DNA from: Owenia fusiformis
Taxonomy: Eukaryota > Annelida > Polychaeta > Sabellida > Oweniidae
Length of the DNA: 64,000 nucleotides
Direction of reading: 5' to 3'
Assembly: GCA_903813345.2 (NCBI GenBank)
Contig: CAIIXF020000012.1
Coordinates: forward strand, 24,006,184-24,070,183
Shown: piece by piece, positions 13,542 through 24,510 of the stretch
Layout of the letters: every line of letters starts with the position of its first letter
Numbering within the stretch: the stretch's first letter is position 1
The notes under the pieces: model-generated
Told to the model about the DNA's origin: nothing
Databases searched by the model: none
The model's input: only the letters and a program-made list of their open reading frames with translations
Made by a program: the position numbers and the translations under genes

Positions 13542-14678
13542 GTTATAATATGGGGAAGAAGATGCAAACAATGCTTCAACTGTTGTCAAGATTTGGATAG
13601 CATCCCTAATAAGAAATTCAAACTATTATTTGAAACAAAAATCATTAAATGCATGTGCACCAGCAGTTAAATTTGTTATAATGCTTATACAAACTAAGAG
13701 GCGATGCTGATAAATTAATAAACACCTGCAATCTCCAAGAAACACCTATAGATGTGTTTATCATAAAAAGGTGTTCATACAGGTGTCTTAAATCACAGGT
13801 ATCATTGTAGTTATTATTCAGACTTCAATTCCACAATCAAATATCTCATTTACAAATAAGGGAAAACTTCAAAGCAGAGTTTCTGCTGTTAGCAAGTTAC
13901 TACAACCTCTGAATAACACGATCAATACATACATGCTACAAATATTTCTGGTCTATATTTTAGGAGTGTGACTGTAGCATATAAACTGGAAGCTCTTCAC
14001 TTAGTCTACCCTTACGAAAAATCACAGGTTGAATTCAACTGAAGATTTCATGAGAAAATATTGCTTGTTTCTCGCTGAACCAAAACAAAACATAGTAATA
14101 TCTTAAATAACGTTTTGTTATTTCCATCGACAAATACACTCTCATCAAGAAAAGCCTCTGCCTGGAAATTAAATAAAATATAGAGCGCTTAATAAATAAC
14201 AGTCATTGACTTAATTTATCAGAATATTTTCATTTGAAAGATACAAAGTCTATATACATTGATAAGAATTGTTAATAATCTTGAAGATTCATTTAACATG
14301 GCTGATTTGTGATATCATTTTCACGCTTTATTACTGTCTGATTTGTTAGTGAGATTCCCATTCATCAAAACCTGGGCTTATTTATTGTAAAAGGTTGACT
14401 TGAGAAAGGTTAATCGACTGAGAGAGTCAAGACTACTTATGTATCTTAAGAAATGCCCAGAGAAATACTTCATGAAAATAATGCAGGCCTCTTCAATGGC
14501 TTTAGATACATGGTCATGGTTTGAGATGACCCCTCCCTTTATTTATAAGCAACAATTTTCTATCATGCTTTTGATCAATATTAATAGTGATGGTTTAAAT
14601 ACATGTAATAGTATGTCTCCTGATTTAATCCTAATTTGATCCATGTAGTTTCAAACAAAGTGTCATACAATGCATCAA

Positions 14679-14799
14679 CATGCAAAATGTTACCACCTGC
14701 TATTTGTAACAGCCACTTTGTTACAACCACTGAACATCAACTGTCGAACATCAACTGCCGAACACTGTCCACAAAAAAGCTAGAGGCTATAACAATATG
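14679..14799 (+). repeat. Dispersed repeat family 'ATGTCACCACC', copy 2 (interrupted)
   Basis: Runs from CATGCAAAATGTTACCACC through CCACAAAAAAGCTAGAGGC to AACAATATG. It is cut there by the MITE at 14800, and its right end (ATATGTCATCATGTC) resumes at 14990. Confidence 0.75.
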
Positions 14800-14989
14800 C
14801 AGTGATCTCCCCAGGATTTTTTGTCAGGTGGGTACACAATTCAGACCAAAATTGGTCAAAATATGCCAATTTTTATGATTTCTCTCATTTTCAAGTGGGT
14901 GCAAATGGATTTTTAGGTGGGTGCAAGCCTATTTTCAAAATCTCAGGTGGGTGCTGTGCCCACTTGCTTTAATGCTTGGGAGATCACTG
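14800..14989 (+). mobile_element. MITE with CAGTGATCTCCC ends, copy 2
   Basis: A 190-bp element with ends CAGTGATCTCCC and GGGAGATCACTG, flanked by ATATG on both sides. It sits inside a dispersed repeat, so it is younger than that repeat. It lacks a ~16-bp piece (around GCAAAATTCTCATTT) present in the copy at 15162. The class is uncertain: CAG...CTG ends with 5-bp duplications. Confidence 0.9.
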
Positions 14990-15161
14990 ATATGTCATCA
15001 TGTCTGGGGGTGATATAATAAACCAATACCCTGAGACCAAGAAACAAGTATTACAATTCTATACTCTACATATTTTAGACATAGCATTAACATGACAAAA
15101 TGACATCACAGGCAGTGGTTACAATTGTATAACAATTTGCTCCATATACCAAATGCCTAAT

Positions 15162-15367
15162 CGGTGATCTCCCCAGCATTTAAGCAAGTGGGCGTAGCAC
15201 CCACCAGAGATTCTGAAAATAGGCTTGCACCCACCTGAAAATCCATTTGCACCCACTTGAAATTGAGAAAAATCACGAAAAATTGGCATATTTTGACCAA
15301 TTTTGGTCTGAATTGCATAAATGAGAATTTTGCACCCACTTGAGAAAAAATTCTTGGGAGATCACTG
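15162..15367 (-). mobile_element. MITE with CAGTGATCTCCC ends, copy 3
   Basis: A 206-bp element, inverted relative to its neighbour at 14800 and 172 bp from it. Ends are CGGTGATCTCCCC and GGGAGATCACTG, flanked by perfect CTAAT duplications (15157-15161 and 15368-15372). The two copies could pair as a ~190-bp stem. Confidence 0.92.
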
Positions 15368-15586
15368 CTAATAATGGTCATATTTATTCTGATGCCAGTA
15401 CGCCAAAGAATACCAACTGCATCCTTTAAGATCAGGCTATACTGCTATGTAGCAGCTATGGAATGAAGTGAAATATCCTTGAACCAAAGATGACCAACTC
15501 ACTCTGAAGTATTGAAATAAAAAGTCTATAGTAAATGTACCAAGTTCTTGATATAACAAAATTGTTGGAAATGTAAATCCACATAC

Positions 15587-15814
15587 CTTTTTGATATTTT
15601 TCTTTGGCATGTAACACGGAATATGTTTCTCTCTATGTTCCTTGGATGCCTTGATTGGTTCCTGCTGGGTGATGATAGGTGGCGGGGTGGTAGGAGTAGG
15701 TGGTAACGATACTGTCAGCTCATTGGTTGTCACCGTGGTTACCTCAGAGATAACTGGTGGAGTTGTCGAAGGTTCTCCAAGCACTGGTATCTGATCCTTT
15801 ACCTTTGAAGCGTT
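15587..15814 (-). CDS. Internal coding exon of an unrecognised spliced gene
   Basis: A 228-bp exon reading exactly 76 codons, phase 0 at both ends. The 3' splice site before it is strong (a pyrimidine-rich tract ending CTATCTTCAG) and the 5' splice site after it is close to consensus (AAAAAG, then GTATGTGG). The peptide starts NASKVKDQIPVLGEP and passes through a Ser/Thr/Pro-rich middle (STTPPVISEVTTVTTN, then PPTPTTPPPII). It ends in a basic stretch with EHREKHIPCYMPKKNIKK. Codon use is balanced and CpG-containing codons are present, unlike the flanking AT-rich DNA. The Thr/Pro part looks like a disordered linker, while the Cys-containing basic end may enter or leave a folded domain. I do not recognise the protein. 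Other exons must lie on the minus strand on either side. A candidate upstream exon is at 17847-18212, but its splice phase is not settled. The splice signals and coding frame are seen directly; that the gene is functional is inferred. Confidence 0.75.
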
Positions 15815-15899
15815 CTGAAGATAGAGAAATATAAACTTACAATCAAACATTGGAAATTAAATATGATGAAATTGACGTGGTTTATGATAATCGTTGATG

Positions 15900-17840
15900 A
15901 AAGTTCCTTTCAATGCCTAAGGAAGATACTTGATCGGTCATTTCCTAGAAAGAAAAACAAGCCATTATTACACAAGCCAATAGCAATTAACACTTTAGGC
16001 AAGACATGCACAAATGTGAAGTGCATGTAGCAAGATACAACCCAACAGGGACTGGAGAAGCATTTCAACATATTACACGGTGAGACACGCTCTCACATTA
16101 TGAGAAATCATGGCCTCCTTTTAGCTTCTTTCTAGCTGAAGACAGAAAGATGTGACACGCATCAGAATGCTTCTCTCCTATCATTTTCTGATCTCAACTC
16201 AGTCTCATCTGCAGATGAAGCCTTCTTTTAAAGAAACAAAACCAAATGCCTGTTGTCTTCTCCAGCTTCATACTACCTAAAAATTAATAAATTCTGGACT
16301 TGTTATTGAAGAGCAAAATGAATAATATTGGATAAGACAAGTTGTTGATTGTTTATTCATACAGCCACTCATTTGAATCGTGTTCTTTATTGTAGTAGCT
16401 TTATTGTTTTGCAAATACAACAGTCACATATCGATTACTTTAATTATGTTGTTTTATTACAGGCTACCTGTACATAATATAACATTCTGGCCTTTGAACT
16501 TAGTAAATGCTTTTCATGGACGTTTTGGCTTTTCTATTTAGGATGTTTTGTAGGCTTTTTAAAATTTCAATCATAATTCATCTTAAGTACGTGGTCAACC
16601 ATATCATATAACATTATTAAGACATCTATACTATACATATAATTATTAGAAATCTAAACTAAGGCATTTTTAAAACATCTGTCATCTACTATACATAAGA
16701 CAATTATTAAGATATCTACTATGTACATTAGACATTATTAAGACATCAATACATAAGACAGGTAATCTATTAGCAATGTATTATATCATCAAGATATCTG
16801 TATTACAATAGATCAATTAATGTACTTAATAATGAATTAATATGGCAATGAGCCGTTATCAATTACAGTCGAGCCAATCAAATCAGATAAATTCATTTTT
16901 ACATGCAAGATACTGATTTGAGATTAACAAAAATCCTAATTCAAATATAGCTTCCATTATCTGAAGATTGTGCAGATTATAACATTCTACAACAATTTTT
17001 TGTGCAGGGTAAATTTACTTAAATTCAATTCAATTCAATATTGAATATCTTTTAAGTTAGTCATGAGTGCTTATAGGGAACAGATGGTACATTGGGGTTT
17101 AACTGGTTAACGTTGATATTATATTTACAGATTGTTTTACCACTAACTTCATGGAGAAATTAAAAATCTAGTTTATGGCTGGTAGGGGTGGTCCTTAATA
17201 GTTAGAAGCCCTGATATATATGCATGTTGCTATTGAGAAGATCCTCAGCTACCCCTATATATCATGTGACTATCACAGATATTCTATTAGTAAGGTTACA
17301 GGTCAAAGTTCAAGAAGCTGCCGGAACTACTTTCTTTCTATCATCAGTTGACAATGAGGCATGAGTTCATATGATTGGTGTATCCCTTGCTAAAAATATC
17401 CTTCCACAAACACAAATTGCATGTCATTATGGTTACTTAGCTCTAATATTAGACAGTAACTGATAATTTCTTATCTTTCTATATAATTTAAAGTGAATTA
17501 ACTTAGACTTCTTCATACAATTCTAAGTCAAGTTCAGCTTTTCTACTAATTTTAGATTTCAAACCTAGACCACCAAAATAATATAGTGGCAGGATTTTCT
17601 CACATTCTTCTAGGTTTTATGAACACATATTTGAGGTTGGTTGGTATCAGTGGTTGTGACACTACTTGTCATATTAATGGATAACTCATTTTTAATAAAA
17701 CCTAAATATCAGCCAGTCTGAATATTTATTAAACTTTTATTTCTAACATGTATGAGCGTTAGTAGAGACCCAATTTCCCATACCAGTAAAAACATTTTTA
17801 TATGAAAATAAAATGCTAAATGTTGAAGGAAAAAGTATAG
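15900..17840. other. Intron-like stretch, nothing recognised
   Basis: Lies between the exon at 15587 and the possible exon at 17847. It includes a diverged TTTAAAAGAAGGCTTCATCT word (minus, about 16219-16240), a CAGAAAGATGTGA word at 16143 and a run of diverged GACATCTATACTATACATA text from 16620 to 16800. No bounded element. Confidence 0.5.
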
Positions 17841-17846
17841 ACTTTA

Positions 17847-18212
17847 GCATAGATATGACAATTCATCATTGTTGTTGTACTTTTCAATTTGGCGAACTAC
17901 ATAATCTGTAATATCTCCTTGAGGCTGTGTACTAAACTGTACCTTAAAATAGAAATGAGTTCCTTGAAGCTGTGTACTAAACTGTACCTTAAAATAGAAA
18001 TGAGTTCCTTGAAGCTGTGTACTAAACTGTACCTTATAATAGAAATGAGTTCCTTGAAGCTGTGTACTAAACTGTACCTTATAATAGAAATGAGTTCCTT
18101 GAGGCTGTGTACAAAACTGTACCTTATAACAGAAATGAGTTCCTTGAGGCTGTGTACAAAACTGTACCTTAAAATAGAAATGAGTTCCTTGAACTTGCAA
18201 TTCTTGGAGCAA
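17847..18212 (-). CDS. Possible coding exon with in-frame 45-bp minisatellite
   Basis: On the minus strand a frame opens after a plausible 3' splice site (TGTATGTTTGCATCCAG, then TTGCTCC). It reads LLQELQV, then six or more 15-residue units of the type QGTHFYFKVQFSTQP, then GDITDYVVRQIEKYNNN, and stops at 17844-17846. The unit is 45 bp, so any frame without a stop stays open, and long frames appear on both strands. The array alone therefore is not proof of coding. The non-repeated flanks on both sides also read as ordinary protein in the same frame, and this is the main support. The 5' splice site is not clear (candidates GTACAA inside GAAAAGTACAAC, or GTAGTT). If real, it lies upstream of the exon at 15587. 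The alternative is an intronic minisatellite. No family recognised. Confidence 0.35.
17916..18193. repeat. 45-bp minisatellite, about 6 units
   Basis: Units share CTGTGTACTAAACTGTACCT and AATAGAAATGAGTTCCTTGA and start at 45-base steps (CTGTGTAC at 17925, 17970, 18015, 18060, 18105, 18150). Units differ at a few positions (AAAATAG/ATAATAG/ATAACAG, TACTAAA/TACAAAA), and similar variants are adjacent, as expected from stepwise expansion. Confidence 0.97.
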
Positions 18213-18219
18213 CTGGATG

Positions 18220-19550
18220 CAAACATACAGATAACAATTTTGAAAGATCACAACAAAATTAAAATATTTAGCAGTTTATTGTGACAAGGTTAGACACCTC
18301 CCTATCGGAATGATTTAGATATGAATTGTGAACACTATACAGAGCTGCAGAAATAACCTGTGGAAGCAAAATCTTTCAAAATCATGCAGCTTTTTCACCA
18401 TACTTTTCAAGAGGTTTTGGGCCAAAATTGTCAAATGTGAACCCCTTAGATTTTTTTTAAAAGTGAGCCCACTTGGCAAAACCTGTAAATTGCATACTGT
18501 GCCCTTGATGCCTTTACCAAGAAATAGAATAGAAAGATACTATCAATACCCTGGACAAGATGCATATATTGACCAGGTGGAGACCTGTAAACATACATGA
18601 GTTCAGGTTCAGGTCAATTGAGGACTAGCAAGAATGTCTGAGATTTCCTAGAAAATTCCAGCATGTTTGACCCAGTATACGATTATTGAAGAATATGTAT
18701 ACCCAAATTTCCTGATGTAAAAATATCCTAAAATAGTGTATTATCTAACTATTTTGATAAAACATAAGTACCTCACAAAATTAAGCATAAGCACTCAAAA
18801 ACCTCTACTTTCCAATAGATTGATTTTCTCCTTTAAAAGAGAGCTTTATCTACCTAACATACTAGGCCCCTCCCCCCCCCCCCCCCATAGTATCAAAAAC
18901 CAAACTGAAAAAAACATTGATAAAAACGTTTTAAAAATATTCAATGTCTCCTGTTATATTCAAAGTGCCATGCTAATAGCTTTAACAGCTGTCAATGTTT
19001 TATATTATTCAACATTAAGTTCAGGTACATAAAAAGTAGAGACTAGTTCTTTCTTGCTTTGATAAAAGCTAGGATTAGGTTTAACTGCCAGATATTTGGT
19101 TTTAGATATTATGTTGAAATCTACTTATGTTTACTTGTATAAACAAATATTTGTTTAGTATTTTGGAAGATAAATCAAAACACTTTCTATTAAGAACCTC
19201 AACAATGTAAGCTTTTCCATTTATTCTGAAATGTCAACCCATTTTACACATTACTTACAGAAGAATAGTGGTGACTGTAATATACTTGTTCTGTAAGCGT
19301 CCACTTTTGAAGTAGTTCACCCCATTGAAGCCACATGGTGGTAAACTACAAAACCTAGACTGAAAAATGACTTTTTATATTCTGACATTTGGTCGTTCGA
19401 AGTTAATTATAAGTTTAACTTCCTGATGAAGGGTTTAATCTTTTGATTTGCCTAGATCATAGATGGGAGGTTACATAAAACATCTACTAAATTCAGAATG
19501 GCCTTATTTATCTGTATTACTACACTGATTCAATATGACAAAAAAACAGC
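18220..19550. other. Non-coding stretch with repeat fragments
   Basis: Holds a fragment with TGTGAACCCCTTAG / AAAGTGAGCCCACTTGGC text (about 18435-18480), a CTTTAAAAGAGAGCTTTATC word at 18831, and a 15-base poly(C) at 18872-18886. No gene recognised. Confidence 0.5.
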
Positions 19551-19555
19551 CTATA

Positions 19556-20847
19556 CAGAGGTGGCGTTAACGCAATTTTTTACGTTTTTTACTCACATTT
19601 TTGCAACTCTGACGCAAATATTCATTGTCTACCGAGTCTTTCTGACGCACGTTTGTTTCACATGCAAAATCCCCGCTTGGTACTTGGTTAAATTGATCCC
19701 TATACGTGAAAATACGTGATTGATCAAATTTATAATTTTGCTAATTCCGGAAATCTAACATTTCGTTCAGCGCAATCGAGCCTCCTTCCTACCGATCATT
19801 TTCTCATTTCGGTATTTCATATAATTTTTAAAGCCCTGTGATTCAGATTCAATGATATACTTGAAAACATTGATCGATCCCTCGATTTGTTTATCTCGTG
19901 AAGCACGTTGCTAGGGGGCGTATCAAAAATGCAATAAAACTAACATAACATTGAACAATAATTTATTAATTTCATACTCCCTTCTAAGGATTTTAGTGAT
20001 CGTAAATTTATCTAAATTACCGCATAAAATCTTCCCTTGAATGTTCACATGCTAGATTTACGAACCTTTAGTTTCCTTCGCAAGTTCGCAAAATTCCTTC
20101 GCTAAGTTAGCAAGTTTCCTTGAGCCGTCCCCTTCATCAGCATGCGCAGATGTAATGCGCAGTAGATTTATCAATGGTGCTCACAGTGACCGATCTATCG
20201 TAAGTTTTCACCAAGTATTTTCAATTAACTCCCTCAAGTTAAGATCTTCGATTCAATAGATCTGAAGCTGATCCTATTAAGATAGATAATGGGCACATGA
20301 AAATCCAGTCGATCGCATATTAAGGGGGGTAATGATGATAAATTAGGTATGAAAACAAATCTACTTTCGGTTTCATTTGATCAGCTATAATTACAAGATT
20401 CTACCGTATTCAATTTAAATGATGCCCAGTATTGTGGTCGGACTTATATTGCCGTTTTAGACTTTGGAATGATTGCAAAAATGTTGAATTTCAACATGAA
20501 ACGCTTTGACCCCAATTTGTGTAACTCCACACAGGGAGAAACTCCTCTCCCACTCCATTCACACCCATGACTCGCTGGACCAGATAATCAGATGATTAAT
20601 AGTGACATTTTTCTTGCAATTGCCTAATTAATTAATTGTTAGTTGTTAATGTGCTATAAGAGTACAATAAAAGGTATGCACAAAATCAAAAAATAGATTT
20701 TGTATGTGGTTTCTACATTTTGTATGCATTTTTACTCAAGAAAAACACTTTTATAGCTTTGACTCAACTTTTTTTCTTGTGACTCACTTTTTTGAAACTA
20801 CCTGAGTCATGATGACTCACAAAAGTATATGCCTACCGCCACCGCTG
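19556..20847. mobile_element. 1.3-kb non-autonomous element with CAGNGGTGGCG ends
   Basis: Left end CAGAGGTGGCG and right end CGCCACCGCTG, imperfect inverted repeats. It is flanked by CTATA on both sides (19551-19555 and 20848-20852). At 1292 bp it has no ORF long enough for a transposase. The interior is more CpG-containing than its surroundings, with GCATGCGCAG and GTAATGCGCAG words at about 20140-20162 and a cluster of TGACTCA sites next to the right end. CAG ends suggest a hAT-related element, but the 5-bp duplication is unusual for hAT. Confidence 0.8.
20779..20819. promoter_or_regulatory. Cluster of AP-1-type TGACTCA sites
   Basis: GTGACTCAC at 20779-20787, then TGAGTCA and TGACTCA facing each other across a 3-base spacer at 20803-20819. 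Together these make a 17-bp palindrome. TGASTCA is the classical AP-1 (bZIP) site. The cluster sits just inside the right end of the element at 19556-20847, so the element may carry it as part of its end. Function is inferred only. Confidence 0.5.
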
Positions 20848-21248
20848 CTATAATTATGTTTTTTTAATCTAGAACAATTATGGTTTAAATGTCTTTAATT
20901 TGTTAATCAAAGCTTAATTGATTAAAACCAGTGCTTAAAATGTTTGAGTTTGAAACTGACAAAAGATAATCCGAAGTAGGTAACAGCAAATGAATTCCTC
21001 TTTATATTAACTTTCAAAGGACATCCTCATATTGTTAACTATATACTCTTTGAGTCTGGTTGATCAACAAATGCATCCGGCTTTATCATTGTAGGTACAT
21101 AAACCCTTCTATACTGGTGGTCAGATATGATGAGTGCATATTTTCAAAGAGAGGGGGGCTGCAATGAGCATCGAGGTAATAAGATATAGAAAGAGAGTAC
21201 TCCCTGGGATAGAATTTTGCAAGCTGATCTTTTGATAGGTTCAATAAT

Positions 21249-21400
21249 AGTGAAACCTGTATATATCCAAATACTCTATACCTCTCTAATCTAAACATCT
21301 CGTAATGTAAACACTTTTTCTTGGCCCCAAATTTGCTAACTTGCTAATTCGAACAATTTTGGCTGCTCCCAAGGGCATTCGGATCAGACAGGTTTTACTG
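21249..21400. mobile_element. MITE with AGTAAAACCTGT-type ends
   Basis: Left AGTGAAACCTGTATATATCC and right GGATCAGACAGGTTTTACTG are imperfect inverted ends 152 bp apart. The interior has CTAATCTAAACATC / TTTGCTAACTTGCTAATTCG text similar to the copy at 24511. Same family as 7081 and 33544. Confidence 0.6.
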
Positions 21401-21761
21401 AATACAGTGTATGTAGAATTTCAAGAATAAACATATTTGCTGGAAAGAGAGCAATGATAAATTGATACTAAATAAGGTAAAGTGGCCTAAGTCCAAAGGC
21501 ATATAACACATATAGTAGTAATTACTGGGTGAAGAGCATATTTTAGAGAGACAAGAAAGAAAATTCTTGAAAAGGTAACAGTAAAGAGACCTGGTAATAG
21601 ACTGATATATTCATGCTATGCAGAGATGCAAGCATACAGGATATTAGGTTGTTTAAAACAACATAGAGTTATCTAAATGTTGTAAGTAGTTGTAAATACC
21701 TTATTCCACTCAAAAACTATACTGAGTATTGATTATCAACAATATTGTCTTCTTAAGCACA

Positions 21762-21925
21762 GTTAAACCTGTTTAAAGTAAACACTATCACATTGTGAGG
21801 TGTTCATATTTAGAGGTGCTTACACCAAGGTGTTTATATTAAGAGATGTTTCCATTTAGAGGTATTCATACAGAGGTATTTACAACAAGTTGTTTTCTTA
21901 TAGATGTGTTCATATGGAGAAGCTC
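21762..21925 (+). repeat. Partial MITE with repeated AGGTGTTCATA words
   Basis: Begins CACAGTTAAACCTGTTTAAAG, like the ends of the family at 7081. It is followed by five diverged copies of an AGGTGTTYATATTNAGAG unit about 18-20 bp long. No right end seen. Confidence 0.5.
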
Positions 21926-21979
21926 TTGACATGGTTCGTCAAAATACAACTTAATATGAAGAAAGGGCGATCATTCTTA

Positions 21980-22119
21980 TGCCTGGGTCACATTTGCTCC
22001 GATCCATCGGCCGGCGCCCAGACGATTGAGATTTTTGTTCAAATTTGTTTTCAATTTCGAACAAAATACTCATTCGACCGGGCGCCGTGGGGAAAACCGT
22101 AGCAAATGTGACCCAGGCA
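21980..22119. mobile_element. 140-bp palindromic MITE flanked by TTA
   Basis: Ends TGCCTGGGTCACATTTGCT and its reverse complement. The inner parts also face each other (GGCCGGCGCCC against GGGCGCCGTGG, and TTTTGTTC against GAACAAAA), so nearly the whole element can fold on itself. It is flanked by TTA on both sides. A 3-bp TTA/TNA duplication is typical of PIF/Harbinger elements, which makes that class the best guess. Confidence 0.9.
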
Positions 22120-22697
22120 TTAGTAATAAAAACTATTTCTGAAAGTCATCTACCGTCCTACAGTTTTCTGATAATTTACAAAGAAGAACAATCATGAGCC
22201 AACACAGGAAAGATAAATCACTACATTATAGCATAAATTGATATAAATCTACTCTACAGTAAATCTATTTAGTCAAACAAATCATGAAAACATTTCCTGA
22301 ATACTCACTAAAAAGACATGTTACAATTTCACTGTAGATATATTATGTTAAGCAGGCTTATATAAGTAATAAAGAGACCTGATTACTAAAAACATCTACA
22401 GTAGCAGACTGATATGTTAAAAGCAAAGCTTTTTTTAATTTAGCAATTTCTCCCAAATTACATGTAATACTCCTCTGAAAAAGTTCACCCCTTCCATTTC
22501 CCTTTATGAGCTGCTAATCCGCTGTGTTTACAAACAAATATGTCTTGCTTTGCAACAAGCTTTCATAGAATCTAAAAGCTTATTCTGGTGATAAAGTGAT
22601 CAACTGGGTCTAACTACCTTTAAACAAGCACATCGACCCTGTCAAACAAAGCTTACACAGATTATAACTAGATAATGGCAACTCCGCGGAGTAGCAA

Positions 22698-23481
22698 ATC
22701 CCAACGAACAAAATATCAATTACCGAATTCCAATCAATTATACTCATTACTTTGGTTAAAATTGAAAAATTTAGATTTTAGAATTGCGAATTCCTGCAAA
22801 GCAGCCATTTTGAATTTTCTGAGGTACAAATCTGAAAAATAATAGCATAATTGTGATCTACTCCAAAATTCCTTCAATTTGAGTATAATATAGCCATACT
22901 TTGAAGGGATCGAAAAATGTTTGCGAAATCGTACATTAGACGGCCATTTTGAATTTTAAAAGGCTCGAATCAGAAAAAAAGATACAATATTTGCAATCTA
23001 CTCTTAATTGCCTTTTATTTGAGTATAATAAAGCTATACTTCAGAAAGATCTAAAAATTAGCGAAAATTTCTGTTTTCCTGACCCCCCATACACGGCCCC
23101 TGGGGGTCAGGACGAAAAACACGGAATATATGTGAAATAGATAGATGTTGCGAATATACTACCAAAATTTCAAACAATAATATTAATTACTTTGGTTTAG
23201 AATGAAAAATTTATGATTTTTGCGAAAAAGTCCCGTCATTTTTAAAGCAGCGGCCATCTTGAAGAAATTTTTTTTTGCGTAAAACTATTCATCAATATAC
23301 ATCTTTCCACCAAATATGAAGAAAATCCGTCCACTAATATTTGAGTTATCTTCCGGACGGACGGACGGACGGACGGACGGACTGACTGACTGACTGACTG
23401 ACGGACTGACAGACTGACGGACTGACGGACTGACGGACGGAGGGCTTCACTATATCCCTACCGAACTTCGTTCGTTGGGAT
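22698..23481 (+). mobile_element. Pearl/Helentron-like non-autonomous element A
   Basis: Starts ATCCCAACGAAC and ends GTTCGTTGGGAT (12-base inverted ends). Two diverged ~135-bp units each contain GGCCATTTTGAATTTT or CAGCCATTTTGAATTTT followed by GAGTATAATA, and a third partial unit has GCGGCCATCTTGAAG. Next comes a (CGGA)/(CTGA) microsatellite at 23353-23447 and a terminal hairpin CGAAC-TTC-GTTCG. Order and parts match pearl-type elements known from bivalves, which are now usually grouped with Helentron-like non-autonomous elements. There are no rep/helicase codons. The 63-codon plus-strand frame inside is not a gene. Confidence 0.8.
23353..23447 (+). repeat. CGGA/CTGA microsatellite
   Basis: About seven CGGA units, then five CTGA units, then mixed CGGACTGA units. 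It forms the microsatellite region of the pearl-like element around it. Confidence 0.97.
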
Positions 23482-24510
23482 AATCAGGCATTATGATAGC
23501 ATATCCTTCTAGAACTAGTGAATATCAGCATAATTGTTAAATGATATTTTTAATCTATGCATCTTAATAATTAAAATCTAATACACTGTGGTTCATAATT
23601 CTCTAGAAAGCCCATGACTATTTCAACATGTCCAATACATTTAATCTGTTAATTGGTAGAGTTAGAATTAAGCCTTTTATACAAGTTTAATACACACGTT
23701 TTTGTACTTTTGTTATGAAAAATGATGAATCTGTGAAAACAATCCTCCCAAATGAATTTAATCCAAGTTTAAACGCCGAGCTAAATATGAATCTTTATCT
23801 TTCTGAGGCAGACAATGAAGTTGAGAAATCTTGATGAAGTTGCTCATAAATGTCAATTTAGTTTAAGTTTATAGAATAGGGGTCTTTGACTTTTATATTG
23901 TGTTAGGCAGGTGGATGATGTCACCTACAGTTGTAGCATAAACAAACCGTTTATCTTGTATCAAGTCTGCATGCCTTTACCAATATCTGCCTGCCTTCAT
24001 CATTATCTTAGTCTAGCTGCAATCTCCTGTGCCCCAGGAAAGAAGTTAAAAATCACTTTCATACCAAGAAAATAAAAAGTTTATACTGTGTAGGCAATGT
24101 TTTTATACTGTAAGAATCACAAAAAACATAAAACCCTTGAGAATAAGTCAAAGCTTCTTGAAAGAGTTAAAACAATTCTACAAACAATTGATTTACCATA
24201 CCCGGAATAGTTAAGTCAAAGTTTGCAAAAGATAATGATTCTTGCAAACAAGATCAGCGTTATGAGATTTTACAATGAAATCAATCTGGATGACAATTGT
24301 GTTCTAACATAAACAATACATAGCATTTATGATTATAAAAATGTTTACATTTAGATTAGCCATGTGTAATAACACAACATAACAACATTTATAGTGTTAG
24401 TAACATCTGCTACATCAAGAAACATGCTCATGTAACACTTGGTCTAAATCTATCACCTTAGAAAAAAATCAATCTCATCAGTATAATGTTACAATGTTAT
24501 TTAAATATGG

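Noticed and set aside
15437-15850. Whole 137-codon frame as one gene
   Set aside because: Only the middle 76 codons are exon. The two ends are intron sequence outside clear splice sites.
17889-18284. 131-codon plus-strand frame over the 45-bp array
   Set aside because: The repeat unit is divisible by three, so frames open by chance. The plus-strand flanks are less protein-like than the minus-strand ones.
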